Shown here: positions 1 through 12,400 of the stretch, one piece after another
Layout of the letters: each line of letters opens with the position of its first letter
Position numbering within the stretch: position 1 is the stretch's first letter
Origin: Heterostelium multicystogenum
Lineage: Eukaryota > Evosea > Eumycetozoa > Acytosteliales > Acytosteliaceae
NCBI GenBank assembly: GCA_003667245.1
Contig: RCNN01000091.1
Span: 44,419-108,418, forward strand
Direction: 5' to 3'
DNA: 64,000 nucleotides
The notes under the pieces: generated by a model
Told to the model about the DNA's origin: nothing
Database searches by the model: none
Seen by the model: only the letters and a program-made list of their open reading frames with translations
Position numbers and translations under genes: made by a program

Positions 1-881
1 CATGCATGACTTGATGTTGCTAAAAACCTAACTAATCTTCTTCTGGATGTCATTGTTCTGATAGATACTTACGATTAGGGAGTTTCACTTTAGTACGACA
101 AATGCTGGATATGTTTGGCCTTCTACATTCTTCATTTATCGACTATATACTGGCACACCGAGATATGTTCAAAGACAAACGCATCATCGAGTTGGGCACT
201 GGCACTGGGGTACTCTCATTGTTCTTAAAGGTAAGTCGACATTCTAGCAAGCTATCTATACCCAAAAGAGGGTAATGATCTGAATCTAATAAGAGCTTGA
301 CTTGATAAAGAGAAAAGGATTCAATATAACATCAAGTGATATCGATGAGAAAGATGTAACAGAGAATAACGAATACAATCAGAGTATAAATAACCTTAAA
401 ATATGATCATATACCTCGTATGTATCCTTTAGCATTGACCACTCATAGATACCTTTATTAATTACCCATTATAATCAAAAACAGATACTTGGGGAGACAA
501 GTTCCCTGAAGAATTAAATAACTTTGATGTTGTTATAGCTAGTGATATTATATTATGTATGTCTCAAAGATTGACTGTAATGAACAGAGTGAATCAAGAG
601 TTAGTCGAGTTTGTACTAATAGATTGTTATTGTAGATGTTTTCATACTTTGAAAAGTTAATGATTACACTTAGACAGTTGATGGATAACAAACCTGGAGC
701 ATTCATGGTAATGTCTTACAAGAGAAAGCTTTACGATTCAAAGAAGTTCTTTGTACTGCTACAGGAGAATGATTTTGAATATGAAATGGTCGAGTCAAAA
801 GACGTGGATCATTCGAAAGAAACAACCAAACTCCCTACCAAACAAAAGTATAGATCCCAAAGATATCGTCCTTTAAAATAA
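1..881 (+). CDS. METTL21/FAM86-like protein lysine methyltransferase, 5' end outside window
   Basis: Seven-beta-strand SAM-dependent methyltransferase, probably acting on lysines of cytosolic proteins. An exon from about 80 to 230 encodes the SAM-binding motif I, IIELGTGTGVLSLFLK, and ends at a GTAAGT donor. Later exons encode GFNITSSDID (acidic loop after strand 2) and FDVVIASDIIL, which matches the family motif D-V/I-x-x-(S/A)-D. The last exon (about 636-881) holds the C-terminal strand region, SYKRKLYDSKKFF. The window starts inside the gene, so the start codon is not seen. Two one-base excesses are suspected, in the A-run near 398 and the T-run near 638, because removing one base joins conserved segments. 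The substrate cannot be told from sequence. The family assignment is firm; the subfamily is inferred. Confidence 0.7.
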
Positions 882-915
882 TAATAATAAATAATAAATT
901 AAATATCATCTTTAT

Positions 916-3643
916 TTATCTCGCATGCTCATAAATAGTTTTTTTGGGTAACCATGACGAAACTGATTGGTTAAGCGCATATGTTGCATTGGCGCAAGTG
1001 ACTCGAGTTTTTTTGGTGCGGAGGTTGTAGCTGTAGAGGAGAGGTGTACTGTCTTCAATGTTGATTCCAAGGTAGTATATCACTTGGCCACCGTCAAACA
1101 GCGAGCTGTTGAAGAATTGAAGCTTGCTCTTTGACTTGGCTAGCTGCTCCTCGGTGGTTGCCATCTCCCAGTTGAGAGTCTGAGTGTCAAATCTCTCTGT
1201 TTGCTTGATATCATGCGATGAGCAACGGTCTAATCCACCCTCGATCGTAATGTATCGCGAATCATAGGTGACGCTAGCTAGATATCTTGGTGTTTTAATC
1301 ACGCTTTATGGTTGACCATTGGTCCTTGTCGATATCGTACATCTCTATGGATGAACGCTTATCTTTCGATGCATATCCATCTACTACATAGATGGATTTG
1401 GTTCCATTGTAAAAAAGCATGGAAATAGGTTCGACCATGGTTCATTGGCTTCAGCGAAACAAACTTCTTTGAAAGCAAATCGAATCTGTCCACCGATTTG
1501 GTGGTGCCGCTTCCACCAATAAGATAGACAAATCTCCTGCCGTCATATACTGCGCAGTGTCCGAATCTAGCAGTTGGCATCTTTACATCCTGAATCTCCC
1601 ATTGATTTCTGTTGATATCGTATTTGGTCACCAAATCGGGGACACTCCTTTCCTCCAAAACAGTAGATTGAGCTGCTATTGTCATAGATGGCGGCAAACT
1701 CTGAAGTTGCTTTGGGCATTGGTGCCATGTACTTCCACTTGTTACTCTGGATATCGTACATCTCCAATGTTCCTTCGCTGTGCTCTCCTCCGATCGAGTA
1801 GAGGTATAGAAGACGTTGATTAATGGTCGAATCTTTACGTGTAAGAAGTTTACCAAAGACCGGATTCCTCTTGACAGCTGGTGTGCCTGTGCTGCCGCCA
1901 AGTTGGAATCCTGGCTTTGGAGGAGAGTAGCTGAGCGGCCATGCTGCTAGTGCTGTGCGATAATCCAGGAATTGGAGGAACTCCACTCTTAAGTTGCATG
2001 GAGGAAGCACTCGAACTAATCGAAGAAACCGAGGAAGTAGATGGAACTTTGACTAAACCTGGTGGGTTGAAGCCACTTCCATTACTGCCGTGGTAGCTGA
2101 CTGAAGTTGTCATTGTCCTCTGTTATCATAGGTGGCGAGATTTGATGTGGGTGAAGCCGGATTCAATTGTGGAGTGGAAGTAAGTGAAGCAGGTGGTGAG
2201 TGGGCGATGGTTTTTCTTCTAGTACCTGACATTGAATGTCCCTCCGCTGAAACTGAGATAGTACTGGTTCTCAGTGGTGAATTAGGAGCCTGCTTCTTTG
2301 GCTGAACTATTTGTTGTTGATTATATAATTGTGGATATTGGAACTCTGGATCCCATTTCCATTCGATATTTGTAATCAATTCATTGAACATTTCATCGGA
2401 CTCAGCCTCGAGTCGTTTCAAATCACTATGCTTCTTCAACAGCGTGGTGGATATACGATTGAATTTGGGATCTTGATAGATGTAGTGTGTCTGTGGTGGT
2501 ACTCAATGCCACTTGAGCTATTTAGTGTAGATATACTTGAATTGCTAAGATTGTCGTCCTCTTTTCCACCGGTACTGGGCAAATATTTGAATCAACTCCT
2601 TCTCAGTTGTAGCTCTTTCCGTTATCAGGTTGGTTGTATATTGACTGGTGTCTTTAATGGAATCGATGTTGGCAGACATCTTTTGCACCAAGTTATTCAA
2701 GTGGACTCGCTGTTCGTTCCAATCTTTATCAATCTGTCGTTCCAAATACTCACGTCGCTCTGTAAGATGCTTTATCATTGACTCTATATCGTTGGCAATA
2801 CGCTCCTTGGTTTCACGATGCATATTGGTTCCATCAACAATATGCTTCTCTCAAATGACCTGTTTTTTGTTTAAGCAATCTTAAAGGATATTGTGAGAGA
2901 CTAGTTACCAGAGTCTCAATTTCCGGGATTTTCTTCTCGGCCTCTCTGGGAATCTTGGCAAACTGATGTCCATTGTGGTCGATAATGCACTCTGTACATA
3001 CCAACTTTTGGCACTCTTTATTGGTGCAAAAGAATTTGTATTTCTCATTGGCGTGTAAAGTACACATAAGGAATTTATCATCAATTTCCAAGGAGAGGCG
3101 AGCTTGCTGTATCGACAATGATGGTGGCTTTACAGGATTATTGGTTGTTGCTGACGATCCTGGATTTATATTGTGAATTTTCAGACTTGGAAACTGGTGC
3201 TGAAATAAATTGTTTCTGATTCAGTGAAGTTTGCTTACTGTTACTATTGTTGGTTGTAGGTGTGGGGTTGATCGTAGGAGATGAAATGGTTGTTGTTGTT
3301 GTGGTTATAGTCCTGGGTGAAATGGTTTTACCTGATGAGTATGGAAGTGGGTGTCGTAATCAGCCTCTCATATCTAGGCGAGACTGGGACTTGCATATCG
3401 CTAAAAGTTTCATTATCAGTGTAGTACTTTAGCAATTCCTCAAGAGAACTCAGATTTGGTAAATTCAGTGTCGAATTCAAGAGTAAAGTTTGCTTGGTAC
3501 AAACTGGACAATCTATATACGGCGATGACTCGGGGTGAAACAATTCCGACAAACATTTCAAACATTACAATATGTCCGCAATCCAATAATTTAGGTTGCT
3601 GAAACACACAACTGCACTTTGGACATCTCAACAGTGAATCCAT
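916..3643 (-). CDS. RING / B-box / coiled-coil / kelch-repeat (TRIM-like) protein
   Basis: Probable E3 ubiquitin ligase of the TRIM-like type common in dictyostelids. The N-terminus has a RING finger (LRCPKCSCVFQQPKLLDCGH, then IDCPVC). A B-box follows (CTLHANEKYKFFC...CTECIIDHNGHQF), then a charged coiled coil (about 2545-2823) and a Ser/Thr/Pro linker. Several kelch blades complete it, such as LYSIGGEHSEGTLEMYDI, YLIGGSGTTKSVDRFDL and a last blade near 916-1302. The reading frame breaks about nine times (near 3563, 2568, 2497, 2115, 1925, 1658, 1411, 1295), nearly always at a short homopolymer. For example, the RING Cys pair CLKC is restored by dropping one base at about 3563. A small intron is likely near 2840-2890. 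The break density makes a decayed copy possible, but intact zinc ligands in the reconstructed frame argue for a functional gene with sequence errors. Confidence 0.7.
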
Positions 3644-3813
3644 CTTTAAATTGAAACTTCTTAATTAAATATATATTAAATTTTAAACTACAATGACTAG
3701 CTTTATAGGATGATGATGACTAGATTCGATGACGTTTAAATAACTAAACTAAAATGAATAAATATTCCTGGATTTAATGGAAATGAAATTTTTTGAATTA
3801 GTATGATGAAATA

Positions 3814-3939
3814 ATGGCTCCATCACAAGTTAATGATTTAAGTAATATGGATATGTTAGGTTTTCTGTTAGATATACATAATACAATACATACAAATATA
3901 TGTAGAATATTAGATTGTGAAAGGTTAGTTGCTAAATGA
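3814..3939 (+). CDS. Possible 41-codon ORF or first exon
   Basis: An ATG at 3814 opens a 41-codon frame starting MAPSQVNDLSNMDMLGFLLD and ending in a TGA at 3937. Its composition is protein-like, with an amphipathic helix-like stretch (GFLLDIHNTIHTNICRILD), unlike the surrounding AT-rich DNA. A possible donor (GAAAG/GTTAGT) lies just before the stop, so it may be the first exon of a small spliced gene. I found no convincing downstream exon and recognise no family. It lies about 170 bp upstream of the divergent RING/kelch gene, a usual place for a divergent promoter and gene. Confidence 0.25.
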   Translation: MAPSQVNDLSNMDMLGFLLDIHNTIHTNICRILDCERLVAK

Positions 3940-5560
3940 TTGATTGGTTTATCAACTAAATTGATTACTATTGAAGGTAATCTGATTTAGGTAATATGAT
4001 TTAATGTTGATTTGATGGTGATTAATTTAAATTAGATTAGATTGGATTAGATTTGAAATACAAGATACGATTTGATTGATTGATTGGCTTTCAATGGTAT
4101 AAATACTACTAAATTTGTAAGTAACTACAAATAAAGATATCTACTGTTATATAAAATAATTATTTAGTAATACAATGATGAAATATTATTGTTTGGTGTG
4201 TTTGGCTATCTTATTCCTCTTCTTTCCAAAATAAAATGGATTTATGTTGATTGATTTGATTGGCTGTCAATAGTGATAATGTGATGGTTAGATAGATGAG
4301 TTGAAATGAGGTAGGTAGTGCACGAGTGATATTGGATTGTGTTGCGTTGTAATATTTATTGTTCCAAACAAAACCTGAAGAAAGAAAGAAAGAACTCCAC
4401 AACTTAGGTAAATTAACAATTTGATCAGGAGGTGTGATGATGATGTTAATAAGGATGATGATGATGTTGCTGTAGTTGTTGTTGTTGATAAATGAAACCA
4501 ATGTAAAATTACTTTTTTAAAACAAAACAACAGCAACAAAAAAAGCAGAAAAACAGCAGCAGAAGCAGTAGCAGTAGCAATCAATCCAATCAATCACGCA
4601 ACTGCTAAATTGCTCACAAGCCAAACCACGATATTTATTTTAAATATAATAATATGATTTGATTTGATTTTGATTAGATGGATGGAAGGATGCATGTGGT
4701 GTGATGCATTGGTGATGAGGGTGGGTGAGCACTTTTATTACTGATGAGTTATGATTTGTTTGAAAGGTGAACAAATTTTAATTAATTCTTCCACATCCAC
4801 ATATTTCCTTTTTGCAAAACTCCTAACTTAACTTCCTTTCTTACACGCATATAAAACAACATACATACTTATCTTCTTACTTGTTTGACAACATTGATAA
4901 CTATAATGATAGCTGATCCCAACATCATTTGTTGAACAAGTTTTATCAATCACCTCATCAGCATCATCATTTACTCAACACATATGCTTTATATTATCTT
5001 TGAAATTAATAAAACACACAGTTAAGAATGAGATTCATTCATTGATCTCACTTTTTTTTGATTGATTGATCAACGTGTGTGATCACTTGTGTGTGTTTAA
5101 AACTAATAAAAATGGTGTTGTTGTTGTTGTTTGAACGTTGTTGTGAGATTAGATAGGGGGTATATTATTTTTATGTAATCAACAATGTTAAAACGATGAT
5201 GATGAGATTCTGGTTCCACCCTAAAGCTCAATTATAAAACATCCAAATAGGAAAGCTGTCATATAATCTTAAAGAGACTTGATTGGTTTGATAAAAATAG
5301 TGGCACCCCAACTAAATTAAATGAATGGTTTTAAATCTTCTGGTCTCGTTTCCAAAGTTAACGCGATCCCGCAGAAAGATCAAAACAAGTTTAGTTCCAT
5401 TTCAAGAATAAAGTTAAAACTAATAATAATATATAGTTTGTTTAAATAAAAAAAAAAGAGTTTAGTTTTAGTTTGTTATGATAGTTTTTAAAATTGGATT
5501 GGACTGGATGGGATTGGATTATCTTTTGTAAGAATATTTATATATGTAATATTAACGTAT
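3940..5560. other. AT-rich intergenic region
   Basis: About 1.6 kb with poly-A/T tracts, GATT-type simple repeats and GTTGTT runs. Two overlapping minus-strand frames (about 4211-4593) are low-complexity and hydrophobic with no recognisable domain, and I do not accept them as genes. The region should hold the 3' end of the alpha-SNAP transcript on the right. Confidence 0.5.
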
Positions 5561-6638
5561 TTATGCAACAGATTCTGTATCCTTGGCGATGGTATTCTTT
5601 ACTTTCAATAACATGCTTGTTTTCCATGAATCCAAAGGACTGATGGTAATTGAATTCGTAAACTGCATTGGTAAAGTTTTCAACATTATTTTCTCTACAT
5701 GCTTGAATAATTTCCTATATGATTCGTATTTAAGTAATTAGTCGAAACTCTATTTAAAATCTTTTGTAACATCTATTCTATCCACATACATCTAATAAAC
5801 GTGCCTCTCTGGTTGCGGAGAATGAAGCTTGCATATCTTTATATCTTTGTAAAGCACGCTCACCTGAAACCAAATCCTGTGATGATTGTGGGTGGTTAAT
5901 TATAATCAATAAAATTGGGACTACTTTGGGTAACTCACATCTGAAGCCAAATAACATAAACAGGCTTTGAAGAAATATTCTTTACATCCGTATTGAGTGA
6001 GATTGTTGTCCAATGAGGCTGAAGCAACACGCTCGTAGATCTCAATAGCTTTATCGTATCTCTCAAGTTGTGCGGAGAAGAGAGCAATCTTCAAAAGACA
6101 TTGATGGGCAGCAACGTTAGAGTTCTCTCCCTCGAAAAAGTCGGCGGCAATTTGGTAGCTTGCGATGGCTTGGTCAAGATCACCCTCAGCTTCGTAGAGC
6201 TCGGCAATCTCTTTTTGGTGCTTGGCAGCAATAGAGAATCTACCTTCGTCGGTGTAGTATTCGATAGCAGCCTTCAAAGTGATGACTGCATCAGCGACGT
6301 TACCCTTCTTGTAGCAGTTAGCAGCAGATACATAGGATGAAGCTGCATCGTGCTTGCTATTAGCCTTGAGGTAGCATTCAGCTGCTCTTTGGAATGCAGC
6401 TCCAGCTTGATCCCCTATTTATCATTGTCAATTTATCATTCTAATCATGCTATAGCTATCAAAATCTAAACCTACACTTCTTGGCCATTTTGTATAAGTT
6501 TGCAGCCTTTGTGAAATCTGAGGCGGACTCTTCAAACTTTGAAGCACTACCACCGCTAAAGAAGCTCATAAATGAACTTCCCTTAATTCTCTTCTCAGCC
6601 TTATCCAAGAATTCCTTTGCTTTTGCTTCGTCACTCAT
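5561..6638 (-). CDS. snpA: Alpha-SNAP (NSF attachment protein)
   Basis: Adaptor that recruits the ATPase NSF to SNARE complexes so they are disassembled after membrane fusion. It acts on the cytosolic face of secretory and endocytic membranes. The start is the ATG at 6638 (MSDEAKAKEFLDKAEKRIKG), followed by the family membrane-binding loop SFFSGGSASKFEESA. TPR-like helices run through the middle (LKANSKHDAASSYVSAANCY, AIASYQIAADFFEGE, YDKAIEIYERVA). The C-terminus ends LLKVKNTIAKDTESVA at 5564. Three short introns interrupt it (about 6414-6480, 5880-5942, 5717-5790). Reconstructed length is about 295 residues, normal for the family, and I see no frame break. The symbol follows D. discoideum usage. 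The gene lies between a long AT-rich region and a four-CBS gene on the same strand. Confidence 0.92.
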
Positions 6639-7675
6639 TTTACTATAGTATCAATAAATATGATGTAAGTTTTTCATTCTTTGTTATGAAAACTAATATA
6701 GTTATATCAAAATATCCTCTTCTTTTCATAATCAATCTTCATCAAACATTCGATCATTCTCTATCTAATTTTGTATTAATCGATTTGTAGTCTTGAAATA
6801 TTATTTAGTCGTTTGATTGATCAAAAACGAATATCTATCTTCCATTGATTATTATTGATATCTTTCTGTCTATCAATACTATCTCTATCATTTAATCTAC
6901 TATCGAATATGAACAATAATTATAATATTGATGATTATCGAGCTATGATATTGTGGCATACATTTTATTTGTATAAGTAAGTTGTTTAAACTAAAAGATA
7001 TAATACAAAATATAGTATATGTATATATATATTAATGATATTAAGAGAATAGATAGTTTTAAAATATAATATAATATATATAATAAAACAAACAAATAAT
7101 AATAAACCTAATTAATTAATTTTAAAAAAAGAGATATAAAATTATTTAATAATATAATAATAATAATAATAAATAATGGATTTTTTTGTTGTTTTGTTAA
7201 TTTATATTTTATAATTGTTTTTAATTATTATTATTTATTTTTTTGGTTTTTGATAATACTACCCTCATATCAACAACAACAAACATGTTCATAAAATAAA
7301 TTTAAATAAATTAAAATATTTTAATTTCTCGAGACATCATGACTATTCAAAAAGAAATTCCGTTAGAAGTGTGTTTTTCAAGTTTTCACATTCTAACCAC
7401 CTTTACAACACCCACCACATTTTCAAGATTCTATTTTTCAATGAATACTACTTTGTTGCATTGCTGAATAGGTAGATAGGTGTTGCTTTGTAGTTGATTC
7501 GATCGATGGAGAATTGAAGTTTCTTTTACTTCGACACTCGTCTTCTCAATGATCATCATAGGCTTTATTGTTAGATATTATTTAAGATTGTTTTGTTTGG
7601 TTTTGTTTTGTTTGTTTATTTATATGTATTGTCCAGACAGATCTACGATTAGTCTGTTTATTAGATGGAGTGTTC
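6639..7675. other. AT-rich intergenic region between alpha-SNAP and CBS gene
   Basis: About 1 kb. An ATG at 6909 begins a short frame (MNNNYNIDDYRAMILWHTFY) ending near a GTAAGT, and an ATG at 7338 opens a frame of about 43 codons (MTIQKEIPLEVCFSSFHIL). Neither has supporting context, and both could be chance. The rest is AT simple sequence. Confidence 0.4.
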
Positions 7676-8868
7676 TTAGTTTGAACCTCCTCCTGAGTTG
7701 ATGTGGTCGAGGAGCTTCTCAAGTATATCGTGAAGACTGATTACACCTACGAGTTTGCGATCATTGTTGACCATGTAGACACGATGTATCTTGGCAGCTG
7801 CCATTCTTGTCATCAGCTTTCGTAGAGAATCATCTTTTGTGCAACATATAGAAGGATTCACAGCTTTATAGTCTTGTTGTCGAACTTTGGAGATGAATTC
7901 GCCTACTGAAAGATAGAGATTCTCGAATATTCTTGTCTCGTCCAACAACTCTTTAAGATCGCGTGCACTTAGATTGGCTAGTATTTGTTGTTTTTCATCT
8001 ACTACAGCAATTCCAGTCACTCTCTTGAGAATGAAAAGAAATTTAAATTTGTTAGAACTTGAAAATACACTCTCTAAAATGATTCAATATTCAAGTTACC
8101 TTTCGGTCATCAATTGGAATGCTTCCAGTGCTCTTTTATGGGAGTTAATTGTTACAACTGGTTTCTCAGAGAATCCAAGTTCACCCAGCGATTTGTCGGT
8201 CCATGATCCAAGTTGATCGAGATTTTTGGCCAAAAATGTCAGAATAGCAGATTGTGTCACCAAGTTAATTATCTTGGGGCCAGAGTCATCCACGGTGTCA
8301 TTGCAAATAATTGGTACTCTGTGTAGTTTATTCTTTGACATAACTGTTATTGCTTCCAATAATGAAGCACCTTTTATAACAGGTACAAATGGATTTCTTT
8401 CTGATAAGTCTAATTAATATAAAAGTAATATTAGTTGTTTTTGTTATATAAGAAAATATAATTTTTCCTAATTGTTTAAGAAATATTTACCAGTTACATA
8501 GGATGCATAGGTATGTGTAAATAGATCTTCTCTCTCCAAGAAGGAGTAATAATCATTTCCCAGTAGATCTGTATGGTTTATAATTTGAATGACACAGCAT
8601 ACTATATCAACGAAATCAATCAGGCCAATTGGATTGTTTTTTTCATTAAGAACTGGAGCTGAAAGTATATTGTTCTTTGATAGAATCTAGAAATTTAGAA
8701 ATAATTTTAGAAATCTAGAAAGTTAAATAGATATTTTTAAGAAATATAATATTGTTATATTACCTCAAAAACCTTTGGTAGACTATCATGACTTTTGACA
8801 GTAATCATATGTTCTGTTTTTGGAGGTAGATTCTCCACTAAAAATTCTGATAATAATTTGAATGCCAT
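7676..8868 (-). CDS. Four-CBS-domain protein (AMPK-gamma-like)
   Basis: CBS pairs (Bateman modules) bind adenine nucleotides or related ligands and tune partner enzymes. The ATG at 8868 gives MAFKLLSEFLVENLPP. After it I read CBS1 (NNILSAPVLNEKNNPIGLID), CBS2 (NKLHRVPIICNDTV...NLVTQSAILTFL), CBS3 (RVTGIAVVDEKQQILANLSA) and CBS4 (KIHRVYMVNNDRKLVGVIS). CBS4 is followed by LHDILEKLLDHINSGGGSN at the C-terminus. Introns lie near 8695-8760, 8410-8490 and 8020-8100. Total length is about 335 residues, close to AMPK gamma subunits and plant CBSX/SNF4-like proteins. Assignment to AMPK gamma proper is not secure without alignment of the ligand-binding Arg/Asp positions. No frame break seen. Confidence 0.85.
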
Positions 8869-9484
8869 ATTTATTTATATCTCTATTAATAATTCTTTGA
8901 TGAATATTTTAATTTATTATTTATTATATATTATTATTATATATTATTATTTACTAGTAAAAGTTGAATAAACTTTATTGTTTTGTATTAGGACCAATAG
9001 ACCTCAAGTTTGGATAAAGACTGGGCTTATGTCTTTGACACTATTAGAAGTTCCAAAAAATTAACGGTGTATACTAAAAAGGAATAGTTAGATGGATGGA
9101 GAGTCTCTGATTAAATTATGAAAAATGAAAGAAGGGAGTCTTTATAGACATTATTATCGATGACATTTCACATAGATCTTTTTTCATCCAAAAAAGGTTC
9201 AATTTAAGCAACTTAAAATCATTTTTCGAAGAGATTTTCAAAATTCAATTTGTTTTTTGTGAAGGGATATTTGAAAATTTTGGTTGATTGAAATTGCCTT
9301 TTATGGTAAAATAGATAATAATTAATGGTATTAGGTAGCCATACCAATATTAATGTAAAATCATTATAAATATATATATAATAAAATAACATAAAATAAT
9401 ATTATTTTAATATTTTAAATGAAATTGGATTAAATTGGAAGAAAAATATCAAATGATAAAAGTCGTTTAATAAATATCACTTTT

Positions 9485-12400
9485 TTAAGATCTAAGTTTA
9501 GAATCCTTCTCTCTTTCCTTGTCCTTATTCCTTTCTCTATCTTTGTCTCTGGATTTATCTTTGGAACTACTATCCCTACTCTTGTGTCTATCTCTATCTC
9601 TGTTTTTGTCTTTTTCTTTTTCACTACTTTTATCCTTTGATTTGTTCTCACTTTCTTTGACCTTTTCATTATCGTTTGTGGGTTAGTACTATGGATTTCT
9701 GGAAGTGGAGCATCTATAATGATATCATCATAGAAATGCTTTGAGGAGCTTGATGCAAAAGGTTGTGCCATTGAATTGAGATTAATTTGATTATCAGAAG
9801 ATGAGTTGTTCGAGACAATAAAGTTGCTGTGCAGATTGAAAATTGAGTTTTGGATATTGTGTAAGTCTTGATAATCATAGTCGGCTGGCTGAGTAGCATT
9901 ATCGCTATAGTCCATAGGTTGAGTCGCAGCATTATCTCCTTCATCAACACCAGCATTGCCATTTTCTCCATCGTCGTCATCATAGTTGACATTGGTTCCA
10001 TCGTTGAAGTCGTCGTTGAAGCTTCCAAATCCACTGCTAAATCCACTAAAACCACTGAAACCACTGAAACCACCTATTGGATTTGATACTACGGGTTGTG
10101 ACATCATTCTGTCTTGAACACCTTGATAGTTTTCACGATTGGCTTTAGTTGTGGTTTTTGGAAGCACAGTTGGCGGCAGCATTGAAATTATGGGTCGGAT
10201 TGTCGAGGAGTCAACAGTGCTATCAACAGTTTCAAACTCCGATGCACCTTTAAGCCATTCTTCGCGCCAAGCTTCTGGTTCGAAGTCTGGATACTTTACT
10301 TTAGTTGGTGGGATAACCTTTGGTCGTTTTAGTTTGACTTTGCTTGCCCCTTCTTCTTTCTTCTGTTCATAGTCACGTATTGCCATTGCCATTTCTTCAT
10401 CGTATTTCTTCTTCTTTTTCAGTATCTTCCTGTACTCCTTCTCATTGACCTCCTTGTCCTTTACATTGAACACCTTGACACGCTCTTTTACAAGTATTTG
10501 CTTCGTCAGCACCGCACTATTCTTGCTGGTAACTTGGTTGTCGCTGCCCATGACAGGAATATCATATCCAAAGTACTGACGGCTATAGTAAATATTGGTG
10601 TTGTATTCGATGAGCGGATCGTTAATTTCTTCGATGATGACATTCAGAGGCATGAGCATTCCACGTGCTTTAATACGAATATGATAGATTCCCAGTGCAG
10701 AATCACTTGCGGCGCTAGTTTGTAGTTGAGCAGGCTTTGACTTGGTGCTGAGCATTTCAATGACAGATGATTCTTCAAAGTGAGGCGAAAGATAGTCCAA
10801 TATTTCATTCATTGTGAGTGGTCCAACACGTTTAAGAAGTTCAACAATCGAAGAGAAAAGTAGGTTGTTGTGGTGTGCTAGCTCCTTCACATCGAATGGA
10901 AGTGTGTGGATCAACTGCAAGCATTTGGGAAGTTGTTTCAATTTGATGCTAATGATCTTGGTCGATGGCTTGGTAATGAAGTGGTTAAAATTTCGTTGGT
11001 CAATTGTCCTATTCAAATACTCGATTTGCAAACGTGTTCTAAAGAGATTGTGCTGAGTGATTGTGTTGTAATCAGAGGACATCAAATGTTTTGATTGTAG
11101 CTGGAATTGTTTATATTTGACGTGGTATCTTGTCGAGACGATGTCACCAACTCGATTCATCTGGAGCAATGTCAAGAAGGTGGGATGGGTTTGGAGTGTT
11201 GTAATTCCTATGAGGGGCTCATCACGGAATGGGTTCAAAGGAATTGTGAAGTCGCTGGCCTTCAGTGATCCAAAACATGACACCGCCACAAAAGGGATTC
11301 CAGTTGCAACTGGAACATGATGAATGTTGGCAGCGGACTGTTGTTGATTTAACAGGTAGCTGAAGGGCTGATCCAAATAGAACTGTGTTTTCAAATCATA
11401 ATCTTTCTCGTCGACGACGGAGCGTGGACGGAAGTCAAGGTGTGGCAACTGCAGTGGCGAGGGCAGCGGCTTATGTCCAAACTGCAAAAACATGACGAAT
11501 CCCGTGATGTTCGAGTGGATCATCAGCAGATGGATGCTGTCCAGCTGGTGGTGAACGATATGGGTAATATTCATTGGACACGGTGGTTGTGATTCAAAGA
11601 ACTTCCAAGCAATAAGTGGCTTCTCAAAGTAACGAATGTCAAAGAGAAGCACATGGCTGACTGTTGTCACGACCATTTGAAAGTGGTCCAGCATCAGGAG
11701 ACCAGTAAGCAAGCCATAGGAGAGGTGGTTCATCAGCAGACGAGTCTGAACCGAGTTGGGAAGTGAGAGATCCACTGCCAGTAACTCAGTTGGACAGCAT
11801 ATATAACAAAACATTGCGGTGTCCCTTGACAATCTCAGTTTTTTCCACTCTCCATTTCTCAGCATCTCGTAGTCAACACCAGGACTGAGCAAAGTACTCA
11901 AGAATGAATCATTCTCACTTGATTAATGAATGAATGAAACACCATATACAAGTTAGTTTTTAAGTTAGATAGCTATGGAGTACTCCATCTATTGAATCAC
12001 ACATACCAATTTAACTGATAGTTTAAAGCCAGTAAGCTTCCATCTGCTAAGAGAACATAGGCAACTTCAAGAGACCTAGTTGAAATACAGACATCGGCTA
12101 TCTTCTCTCGAAAAGTAGTTTTCTTTATGAATTCCAAAGACGAGTCTTTAATGTACGCATCTTTAGTCTGACTGCTATTGCTTTTACTTCTTGTTCTATT
12201 ATCACTGTTGAATCTAAGATAAAAGAAATATACAGAATACAATGTTCTAAAAATAAATTAAATAGATATCTATATGATATCGTTAGTCTTGGTTAACCTA
12301 ATTGATCTGCAGATCTGTCTAGGCTTACATGCTAGCGTATACAGATGGAGTTAGTAGACACTTACATTTCGAATATTTATAAAAGTCTATGTTTAATATG

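Noticed and set aside
916..3643. Calling the RING/kelch locus a pseudogene
   Set aside because: All zinc ligands and kelch signatures are intact once single-base homopolymer differences are allowed, and the same error pattern affects essential genes nearby.
4174..4233. 19-codon ORF resembling a signal peptide (MMKYYCLVCLAILFLFFPK)
   Set aside because: Too short, no downstream mature protein or splice donor in frame; likely chance in AT-rich DNA.
4211..4593. Two overlapping minus-strand frames of about 100 codons
   Set aside because: Low-complexity Asn/Ile and Ser/Thr/Leu composition, no splice-supported continuation, no recognisable motif.
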